Source: Bedellia somnulentella (taxonomy: Eukaryota > Arthropoda > Insecta > Lepidoptera > Bedelliidae). From it: 64,000 nt of DNA. A program made the translations under genes and the position numbers. Shown in pieces: positions 11,401-23,400 of the stretch (position 1 is its first letter; each line of letters starts with the position of its first letter). The notes beneath the pieces were generated by a model. It saw only the letters and a list, made by a program, of their open reading frames with translations, did no database searches and was not told where the DNA came from. The stretch is taken from assembly GCA_963576735.1 (NCBI GenBank), contig OY755174.1, positions 4,588,001-4,652,000 on the forward strand. Reading direction: 5' to 3'.

Positions 11401-14400
11401 TTTCAAATAATAATTATACATTTATTTCAAACTTGTTTTCCTATTATAGGAAGCAGAATCATGGGCTGGTTTAGCAGCTAGAATAAGATTCACTAGAATG
11501 TTCTACCAAGCCCTACTTCTCATCACCAAACGGGACTCGCAATCCAGCACCGATTGCGTTGCCTTACTCAATGGCTGCTCCGAAATGATGAAAGTTATAT
11601 TGCGGACGGCACATATTGGTACACAGCCCGCTGAGAATTGTAAGTTATTCGTTTATTTATTTTATTATTACAAAATAAACAGGATTAATAGTTAATTTAA
11701 GATTGTAACTTATACGTAACTGTGAGCATGCCAATTAAATGTTTTGAAAACTTAACAATTGACAAAAGTGAAGATGAAAATGAGTGGAAAGAAATATTAT
11801 AATAAAAATCCTAAATAAATAAAAAGTATATTAGTTTAAAAGGATAAGAATGAAGATGACGGCTTAGGGCCAGTTTTTTGATCCGTGATTAACTCAACAA
11901 TTTGTTAAATATCATAACTATTAGTTAAATATCAGCAAAATGCATTTTTTGACCCGTGATTTGAGTAACTAATGGTCAAATATCGGACCATTTGTTAAAA
12001 AAGTTAACTACTCAGGATTGGAGGGTTAAACAAGATGGCCGCTAGTTATTTGTATGATAGCAGCTGTTTGTCACAGACATCTGAGATTAATTTGAACATA
12101 GTAAGATACTTGTTAGATAGATGTCGAAAGTTCGTCAGAAGAAAAAGACGATGATATTATATTAGAATGTGTGTTGATGAGAAGGATAAAAATATTTAGG
12201 CCACGCCATCCGCTGTTAGAAAACTTGGGATGATGTAGATTTTTGTCATCGTTACCGCCTATCGAAGGAAAAACTACTATGGATTGTTACTGAAGTTGGG
12301 AATGATTCTAAAACGCCCACCATCAGGTAATCTCGAATAAATAAAGTTAAGTTTAATCAAATGTAGTTTCCTTACAAAATAATTTTATTTTTAAAATGTA
12401 TTTGAAAGATCGGTATTTTGTATCTTGTATTCCAAAAGCCTTTTTAGAAAACTACTTTTATCTGCATTTGAAATACTCTTCTTTAAAGTATATTACATCC
12501 TGCATTTCAGATACTTTGTATAGGATATCTTATACATCACTGGTCATGTTCATTGCACTGGCAACAAATTGACCAATTGTTAAGTTTGACTATAGTTAAA
12601 AAAGACATAAAAAATGGCTTTACGATTTAACTACTGGTTAGTCATTTAGCTATAGTCAATGTAACAAATGGTTATATTTTTATCTACGGATCAAAAAACT
12701 GGCCCTTAGAAAATCACTTACTAATTAGGGTATTAGGGCTTTTTAGTTTGTGTGGCAATGTGATTGATGACCCATCACCGACGGGTTTTTACAACCTTTT
12801 CCCTATCAAATAATTCCAAAAGTGACTAAAATTTCTAATTCTGATGCGATGGCTATCGCTTCTTGGGATTAATAGTGAGTATATAATGATGAGAATTAGA
12901 ATAAATTTAGGACTTGCTTTTCAATTTCTTCTCATTGACAAGTTGGTTACTAACATACATACACATACATACATATACTCAGGGCTATAAATCCCTAGAA
13001 GGGGTAGCCAGAGCTAACGAATTAGAAATTCCTCAGCCACTTTTGGAAGTTGCGTGGGAAAAAGATGGTAAAATAAAGGTTGTTGGTGATGGGTCTCCAA
13101 CCGCATCGCCATAAAATCCCTTAAAAAGCCCCAATACCGTTAGTCGCCTCTTACGTACACCCACCGGAAGAAAACGGGTAGTGCTATTCTAAGCCGACAC
13201 TACACAGCAAATTTTGGTTACTAAATAGAGACAAAAAATTATTGACTTACTGATTGTTAAGGCAGTATATGGAATTACATTTATTGTTTCATGTATGACT
13301 CTATGGTCCAAAAATTATTACTAGAGAAAGAAAGCCGACATTTGGGTGCAAGTCAATAACACTCTAAAATGTAAAGTTACAGAAAAACATCAGTTGTTTT
13401 GGTGATTCTTTATGTTCAAACTTACCGGAAAAACATTATATTTACAATGTGATTTATAAAATAAAAACCCTTATCTTACTTCCACAGCGGACACTCCAAA
13501 CCCGATGGGATTCGAACCCATGATAAACCAACGTCTGTTACCCCCAACGTTTCCAAGATACACTCGCATCAAACCAAGACAAGAAGCTCTGCGCTACTTC
13601 GATGATCTGGTTTCCAGATTGCGCCATGCTTGGAAAATTACCTCATGCACCAACTTTCATACGGCTTTGGTATGTTTTTTTATAGGTTTTAAGTGATAGC
13701 TGTCAACAATTTCCAATTCTGTGTAGTGTCGGCTTAGAATAGCACTACCCCATTTCTTCCGGTGGGTGTACGTAAGAGGCGACTAACGGTTTTGGGGTTT
13801 TTAAGGGATTTTTGGGCGATGCGGTTGGAGACCCATCACCAACAACCTTTATTTTACCATCTTTTTCCCACTCAACTTTCCAAAAGTGGCTGGGAAACTT
13901 TTAGTTCCTTAGCTCTGGCTACCCCTTCTAGGTATGTATGTAATTTCCAATCCTGTCATAGGTGTCTGTGTGACTTACGATATTGAAGCTTTTAAAGAGA
14001 CGACGTAGTGTAGGTAGGCCTCCCACAAGGAAGTTGTTGGATTAGGGTAGTGCAGGACCGGTCGTTGTGGAAATATTTTGGGGAGGCCTCTGTCCAGCAC
14101 CGGACGTCTATTGGCTGAATGATGTGATATAGTTCATACATACACATACTCACGGCTATAAATCCCTTAACGGGGTAGCCAGAGCTTTGGAATTAGAAAT
14201 TCATCAGCCACTTTTGGAAGTTGATTGGGGAAAAGATGGTAATAATAAATGTTTTTGGTGACAGGTCTTCAGCCACATCGCCCAAAATCACTTAAAAAGC
14301 CCCTATACCCTTAGTCGCCTCTTACGATCACCCACGGGTAGAAATGGGGCAGTGTTATTCTAAGCCGACACTAGACGGCATAGATGATGAAGTGATTGTT

Positions 14401-17400
14401 GAAAATTCCTTAAAGGGTAGTCATAGCTACAGAATTTAAAATAACCAGCCACGTTTGGAACTTCAGTGGGGAAGAGATAGGAAAACAAATGATGGTTAGT
14501 GTTGAGTCTCCAACCGCATCGCCCAAAAATCACTTAAAAGCCCCAAGACCCCTAGTCGCCTGTTATGATCATACATACATTCATATACTCACGGCTATAA
14601 ATCCCTAAAAGGGGTAGCCAGAGCTGAGAAATTTCCAATTTCTTTTTTTCCACTTTTCTACTTTTGGAAGTTGAGTTGAGAAAAGATGGTAGAATAAAGG
14701 TTGTTGGTGATGGGTCTCCAACCGCATCGCCCAAAAATCCAATAAAATGCCCCAATAACTTTAGTCGCCTCTTACGACACCCGTGGGTAGAAAGGGGTAG
14801 CGACATTCTAAGCCGGCACTACACGGCTATACTAAACTCTATAGTATGTTAAATACGTATGCCCGTTGTATGAAAACACATGTATTCTTCCTAGGACTTC
14901 TTCATGGAATTCAGTCGGCAGCGAGCTTGCATCCTGTCCCGGTCTGCTCTACAACTATTGTACCTCTGCCCACACCCCGCGGCCACCACGGCCACGCAAC
15001 ATATGTTTGTGGAGATCTTGAGGGAAAGCGTTAGGAGTTTCGTCAACCCCCCCGTCTTGGCTTCTAAAAATCCGGCCGGAATTACGCCGCAGGTAATTAA
15101 GGAAAATGTTTATTTCAAACTAGCTGACCCGACAGACTTCGTACTGTCAAATTTGCTTATGAAAAAACTTTAGGCATTTTTTCTTAAATGTATATTTTTC
15201 AATCTTTCTAAGAGATCTTCTTGATATTTTCAAAGAAACCTTGTTTTCATGTTATGTCGTGACAAATGAAAACGGGTTTCCTTTTTATATTTGTATTGTC
15301 GTTAAGGTAATATAATTAAACAATGTCGTGTACGCCTTTAAGGGTTTTCACAACTAAATTTTTATTAATGTAAAATTAACAACTATTATGTCTGTTGTGT
15401 TAACTGCCGGTGTGCTTTATTGAAATAAATAAATATATATGTGTTCGTGTTTTTAAGTAATATAGTCTACTGTAATAATGTTTAGCAAGTTAAAACCACT
15501 TACTTGATATCCTGTTGAGTTGCTCCAATCTCCCAGGATTGCTGAAGAGGTTATTCCAAATGGAGTTTGTTCTTCAATAATTTGTTGAGATATGAATGCA
15601 TTCAATCTTTGATCAACAATACGATTCCCTGAACAAGGGATATCGTTTATAGGGAATCTTGTTTATAGGGAATCTTTCCTTCCTTCCTTTCGTATTCTAC
15701 CAATCTCTTCGGGTTATAAATGATTTCGGGTCCAAAATTCACTTACACGGACGATATCACTTTTATATGTCCACAATTACGCCGATTCACAATATATAGT
15801 ACTATCAAAATATGCTGCCTCTATTAGTATCACAATACTCAAAACTTTATACAATTCAATTACAATTTTTCAATACAACAATTCAATTCAAAATCCAAAG
15901 CGCAAGTGAAGAGCATTTTTTTTATCTATCTAACTGTCAATCGCAGACTAAATAGAATATGCTAAAGATAAAAAAAAAAAAAAAAAAAAAATATTTATTT
16001 CAAAATAAAAAGAATTGTTCTCTATTTTTTAAAGCCGCGAGTACATGTCTGGCGCGAACAATATGTATTGAAAAAAAAACCTTGAATGTCATAAATAACT
16101 TACGTATAAGTTTCATCCAATTCTACTAATTTTTTGAGACACTGACGATGGTAATTACCGATATCACACAATATGGTACAAAGAGTTTGGTAGCAAGTGG
16201 ATGTGTAATGTGATAAGCTAACTTAGACTGACTTAATTTATCACACTTAAGTGCAATATACCAGTGTGTATTACGCTTAGTAGCCCGCCAAGCCGCTGAC
16301 ATTGCTCGGCGACACAACCCGGCGGCCTGTGTTGAAAGAATTATGTCTAACCTTTGTATGAAAACTAGACAACCGACAAAAATATTCCGACATATCCGGC
16401 TCAGCGGGCACAGTGTGTATTGCGCTTTACAAATTACCGTACTCTTTGTACTCGTACGGTTTCGTTTTATAGCCGATTTATTCCTTTAAAAAGAAGCAGT
16501 AAATTCAAATCATAATTATGCCATAATTGCTTTTAGAATGGCGTTCAAACACATGTAGAAAAGTGATGTTTTTGGTAGATACGTAGAATTTCATTTCAGA
16601 AATAAATTGGAAATATTTATACCATCTCAGTCCTTAAAATATCACTATCAGCTTCAATTAGTGATCTCCAAAATGACTTTTCAAATATGTTTAATGCAAT
16701 GTTCATTAGGTAGCATTGTTACGATAACAATCTACAGGCAGCCGATAAGACCGTTTAGATATTCTTTTTAAATAAAATTTATGAACCTTATGTTAATATT
16801 TATTGGTACTATTGTTTAGTTACTTGTTACATTGCTGAGTTTATATTTTGATACTATAACATGTACTATGGTAATATAATTATTTTTGTTTTTATTTTAC
16901 CCTTTCTAGGCCAAAGAATTCGTCGACAAGTTCCTAAATCGTTGTGCCCACCCTTTCGCGGCGCTAGTACAAGTCTGCGGACACAATAGAGCGAGACAGC
17001 GAGATAAGCTCGCCTTGTTGTTAGACGAGTTCGCGGCATTGCAGGATGAGGTGAGATTTTAAACAGTTATATTTGTTTTGCAGCAATAGAAAAATGTAAA
17101 TACTATATTAACAAAGTTGAAACTGAAATTGAATATGGACACTTTGCATTCGAAACTATTGACCAACATCTGTGCCTGTGTCAAACTATTTGGTTAGGTA
17201 GAGAAGACTTTGTCCACCGTCGAATCCAAATCGGATGGGCAGTGTTCGGGAAACTAAGCCATATCTTGATGATGATGATGATGATGATGATCCATCCGAC
17301 CGATTTCGGTCATGGCGACCACTTAAAAAAACTCCTAATCGGCTCTTCTTCCATGAGCCCGAAGATGGCTTATGTATCCTATCTTAGCGGTAAATACTCG

Positions 17401-20400
17401 GGCACATTGTGGGCACGTGAGCATTCCGCTGTCATAATTGTATTGAATGGCACAGGGCTGTCGGGCTTTCAGTTCATCGCGCTTAGAGTCGAGGTCTGCT
17501 TTACGCTGCTCCTCGAAATCACTAACTCGCCTCTGTATAAGCCTGCGCCATTCGGGACGTTGTGCTGCCAAAACTTCCCAATTAGAGGGCTCTATGTTGC
17601 ATCTCTTCATGTGTCGCTTCTGAACATCTTTGTATCGAAGGAGTTGACCGCCATGCTTTCGCTTGCCCTCCTCGAGTTCAGAATAGAAGATGCGCTTCGC
17701 CACTCTATCCTCCGACATACGTGATACGTGTCCGCACCACCGAAGCTGCCGACGCATCAAATACGCCTCAATGCCACCAACATTGGCTCGTCGTAGAACT
17801 TCGGTATTTCGTACTCGATCCGACCATTTGATTTTTAAGACCTTACGCAAGCACTTGAGGTGGAATCGATCTAAAGTACGAATGTGGCGACGGTGAACGC
17901 ACCACGCCTCGGAAGCGTACAAAAGGTTTGGCAGCACAACAGCCATGTAGACTGAAACTTTGGTGGCCAGCCTTAAATCATGTGAGCAGAAGACCTTGGA
18001 ACACAGCTTGCCGAATGCTGCAGCTGCAGCACCGACTCTACTGTTTATCTCCGCATCAAGGTCACACTTAGATGTTATAGTGCTCCCCAAGTAACGGAAT
18101 TTATCCACCTGCTTTAGGACGTCCTCACCAACGTTTATGGATAGTGTCTCGTGACCATGTGAGTCCAAAGACATCACTTCTGTCTTTTTGACACTGATCT
18201 TCAGGCCAAAGTCCAGGCAAACTTGGTGAAAAACTGACATCAGCTGTTGCAGGCCACCTGGGGATTCCGCCACAAAACACAAATCATCAGCATACATAAT
18301 CTCTGTGATTATTGCATGCGAAACTTTTGTGCGAGCTTTAAGTCTGGCCAAATTGAAAAGACTGCCATCGGTGCGAAAACGGATTCGGATTCCCTCGGAA
18401 ACTACTTGCAGGACCTCCCTGACTACTACTGCAAAGTATAAGGCAAACAGTGTGGGTGCTAATACGCAACCTTGTTTCACCCCACAGGTTACGGGGAAGA
18501 AACTCGACTGTTCACCGTCTACAGCGACGCAGCACTGCATGTTGTCGTGCAGGAGCCTAAGAAGTCCTACAAACTTCTCCGTGCAGCCCAATTTTCCTAG
18601 CACCATCCACAGGGCTTCACGAGGAACACTATCAAAAGCCTTTTCTAGGTCAACAAAACAGAGATACAGCTGGCGACCTTGTTCTCTGCTTTTCTCTTGC
18701 AGTTGACGTACAGAAAATATGGCTTCGCAAGTGCCTCGGTCAGGTCGGAAGCCAAACTGTGTTTCAGGCAGGATCTTTTCTGACAACTTCGTAAGGCGGT
18801 TTAATAATACTCTAGCAAAAACCTTTCCAGGGGAAGATAGGAGTGAAATGCCGCGGTACGAGTCACAACTGGAACGGTCACCTTTGTTCTTGTAGAGAGC
18901 CTGAATACGAGACACTTTAAAGACATTGGGTACCCGCTCCTCCTCCCACATGCGAACGAAAAGTTCCCAGATCATAGTGTGCAACTCCTCGCCGCCATAC
19001 TTCAACAATTCCCCCGGTATAAGGTCTATGCCAACCGCCCGCTTATTTTGCTGCTGTCTGATGGCAGTGACAACTTCGTCGCGCAGTAACGGCTCATCCA
19101 ACTCGATGACAACAGGGAGTTGAGGCATGAGGCTGATATACTGTAGATTTGCTGACCGATCTACGTTGAGCAAGGCATCAAAATGTTCTGCCCAACGGTT
19201 TAGTACCTCCTCCCTGCTTGTTAAGAGGCTCTCACCGTCAACTGATCTTAGAGGCACCTTAGCACGGAAGCACTTACCAATCAACTTCCGTACCTCACTA
19301 TAGAACTCCCCAAGCTGTTTTGTATCTGCAAGCCACTGCATGTGATGAGCTTTTTCCTGCCACCACTTGTCTTTTAGATGACGAGACAGTCTTCGAAATT
19401 CCACGTCACTATCTTTGACTGCTGCAACGCTTCCACCTCGTCGACTGTACTGTCGCAGAAGTCCTCGATGTCTCTCGAGTGCTCCCCTAAGGACATCATC
19501 GTTCTCATCAAACCAGTCTTCATTACGACGGTCTTTCTTACCTAAAGTAACTGAAGCGGTTTCTAATACATGAGAGGATAACATTCCCCAGGTAGCATCA
19601 ACATCATCCATCTGATTACCAGGCAGTTTTTCAGACAAGGTTTCCGCGTACTTTTTTCTTACCTCGGGATCTCGCAACCTATCTACGTTCAATGACGCAG
19701 GTTTTTTCGATATGGTTCTCCGTGGTTTTCGAAAGCGCAGTTGTAATTTAGTGACAACAAGACGGTGGTCAGTCCAACAGTGCGCCCCACGCATGACGCG
19801 AGTGACATGTACTTGACTGACATCTCTTTGCCGCACGATAGCATAGTCGATCAAATGCCAGTGTTTGGATCTTGGGTGCATCCACGTTGTCTTGTGTTTG
19901 GCGGCAAGTCTGAACATGGTGTTCGATATTGCTAATCCGTATTGAGCACAAAGACTGAGTAGCAAATGTCCATTACTGTTCATCCTGCCCACTCCGTGTC
20001 TACCCAAAACTTCCGGCCAAGCCTCGTAGTCCCGACCAACTCTGGCATTGAAATCGCCAAGCAATAATATCTGCTCTTTGGCATTTATGCTATCCAGGCA
20101 TTGAGATAACTCCTCGTAAAATTTTTCCTTAATGTCATCAGTTTTATCTAGCGTTGGAGCGTAGACACTGATGACATTAAGGAAGTTGTCCTTATCCAAA
20201 TGAAGGCGCAATGTGGTAACGCGGTCCGAGATATGTACGGGGTACTCCTCTAGTCGCTTTACTAAGTGATTTTTGATAGCAAAGCCTACACCCGAACGCC
20301 TAGGTGCGGAGGCAGCAGTACCCTTCCAAAAGAACGTGTAACCGCCACCATCTTCAACCAGCTCCCCTTCATCAGCAAGATGCGTTTCACTGAAAGCAGC

Positions 20401-23400
20401 GACATCCACATTATAGCGTTGAAGTTCCCGAGCTACTATGGCTGTTTTGCGTTCAGGGCAGGCCATATCTTATCCAAAATTCGGCAGAGCCTCATAAGTC
20501 TGTAACCAATTTGTGTTCCAATTATCCATGTCATACAGCAGAGAAACGTGGTCTCTTACAAAAAGCTAAGATTGCTCAAAATCACCTAAAGGGCAATGGA
20601 GAAGGCTGTGTTATGTCATGGAGACTTTCACTACGTGATTGCATCCGCAGAAGAGCTGGCGTAACTGACACAGCAAAGAGCTGCAAAACTAAAGTAGTAA
20701 TGGGTAAGGCATATTGCCCAGAGACATGAAGCCCGTTAGAGCTTAAAGGTTCTGGATTAGCGGCAACGTACCGGACATTCCAGCGTGTGTAGGCCTCCGA
20801 AGGTGCTCGCATAGAATTGAGCGCAGGCCGTTCTAGTTTCGATACATAGGTCGTGTACCGCGTAGATCACGATCGCTAATAGTTGAAAGTTACGGTCGTT
20901 TAGGAAATCTTATGGCTGATGATGGTGATGAACATGAATAAACGACTTTTCATGGATTTAAAGACCCATAAATAAAAAACGAATACAATCCTTTCAGGCA
21001 GAAACCGTAGACGCTTTGCTGAGCGGCGCTCCCATAGAAGTGGGCGCGGGCCGGTCCAGTTTCGGTACGTGGGTGGTGTACCACGTGCTGGGGATCATGA
21101 TCGTTAATTGTTGAAAGTTATGGTCGTTTAGGAAATCTTATGGCTGATAATGATGATGATAATAAATAAACGACTTTTCACGGATTTAAAAACGCCATAA
21201 ATAAAATCACTAAAACTAAACTTTCAGGCAGAAACCGTAGACGCTTTACTGAGCGGCGCTCCCATAGAAGTGGGCGCGGGCCGGTCCAGTTTCGGTACGT
21301 GGGTGGTGTACCACGTGCTGCGGATCTAGATCGCTAATTGTTGACAGTTATGGTCGTTTAGGAAATCTTATGGCTGATGATGACGATGAACATGAATAAA
21401 TTACTTTTCATGGATTTAAAGACCCCATAAATAAAAAACGAATACAATCCTTTCAGGCAGAAACCGTAGACGCTTTGCTGAGCGGCGCTCCCATAGAAGT
21501 GGGCGCGGGCCGGTCCAGTTTCGGCACGTGGGTGGTTTACCACGTGCTGCGGATCATGATCGTTAATTGCTGAAAGTTATGGTCGTTTAGGAAATCTTAT
21601 TGCTGATGATGATCATGATTAAATGGCTTCTGACGGATTTAAAGACCCCATAAATAAAATCACCAAAACTAAACTTTCAGGCAGAAACGGTAGACGCTTT
21701 GCTGAGCGGCGCTCCCATAGAAGTGGGCGCAGGTCGTTCCAGTTTCGGCACGTGGGTGGTTTACCACGTGCTGCAGATCATGATCGCTAATTGTTGAAAG
21801 TTACGGTCCTTTAGGAAATCTTATTTCTGATGGTGATGATGATGATCATGTATAAATGACTTTTCACGGATTTAAAGATCCCATAAATAATAAAAACCAT
21901 ACTTTCAGGCAGAAACCGTAGACGCTTTGCTGAGCGGCGCTCCCATAGAAGTGGGCGCGGGCCGGTCCAGTTTCGGTACGTGGGTGGTGTACCACGTGCT
22001 GCGGATCATGATCGCGTACCTGCTCGGTGGACTAGAGTTGGAATTGTACAGCGTGCACGAGTACCATTATGTGTTTTGGTACGTATTGTGTGTTACCACA
22101 TGTTCAGTGCAATATCACCTAACACTGCACTCGTGGATTGTCGGTCATGTCCGGCTCCGCTCGGATTATAATGTATTAGTTATTTAGTAATTATGTAGAA
22201 TAAATTAGTGTGTTAACCGTAACCGTACTTAATGGTCATATTCACTTATCATTATCATTCTCATCAACTTATCATACTTAAATAACATACAGAATTATTG
22301 GGTTTAAGCAGTTTAATATCATAAAAAGCCCAAACATATGGCGCCCCTCTCCGGCATTATCCGGCTCGAAGGACCAATAATTAAGGTGATATTGCACCGA
22401 ACTCTACTAATAGTAGTTGTAGTATTATGTACAGCGTGCACGACTATCATTAGGTGTTTCGGTATGTATTGTATATTACTACTAATCGTTCTCATTTAGA
22501 TAGATATCTTCAACCATAGAGTGTAGTATCGGTATCGGTACATGTTTAAACTGATAGGAACGCAACTGAAGTTTAGTTTATTTTAAATTTTATTTAGTTG
22601 CAGGATTGAGGAGGTTGCGGGTTTGATCATACATACATATACTCACGGCTATAAATCCCTTAACGGGGTAGCCAGAGCTTTGGAATGAGAAATTCCTCAG
22701 CCACTTTTGGAAGTTGATTGGGGAAAAGATAGTAATAATAAATGTTTTTGGTGACGGGTCTCCAATCACATCGCCCAAAAATCACTTAAAAAGCCCCTAT
22801 ACCCCTAGTCGCCTCCTAAGATCACCCACGGGTAGAAATGGGGTAGTGCCATTCTAAACCGACACTACACGGCGAATTCTAAACCGACACTACACGGCGA
22901 TGGAATTTTATATATATGTGTATTATATAATATTAAATATATCGTTGAAGAAGTATCCCATAATACAAGTTCTACTTAGTTTGAGGCTCACTTGATCTGT
23001 GTACAAGATATTTCGATCCGTATATTTATTTATGTAGTCTGAGACCCAAAGGGAACCAATGCTTACTCTACAAGCTCTATCGACCCCTTTAGATTTTTTG
23101 CCAAAAGTATATATATATAGCTGTGTAGTGTCGGCTTAGAATAGCACCACCCCATTTCTTCCGGTGGGTGTACGTAAGTAAGAGGCGACTAACACTATTT
23201 TTGGGCGATGCGGTTAGAGACCCATTACCAACATACTTTATTTCACCATCTTTTCCCCACCAAATTTCCAAAAGTGGCTGAGGAATTTTCCTTCTAGGGA
23301 TTTATAGCCGTGAGTATATGTTTAAAATCACTTATATTGATTTTTCAGGTACTTATACGAGTTCCTGTACGGCTGGCTCATATCGGCGTTGGGTCGAGCT

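Noticed and set aside
17242..20505. Several plus-strand frames of 60-160 codons across the LINE
   Set aside because: They are antisense shadows of the 1043-codon LINE ORF.
21927..22187. 86-codon frame starting at ATG-like codon in Naa35 exon 10
   Set aside because: It is exon 10 read through into intron; the donor g|gtacgt at 22078/22079 ends the exon.
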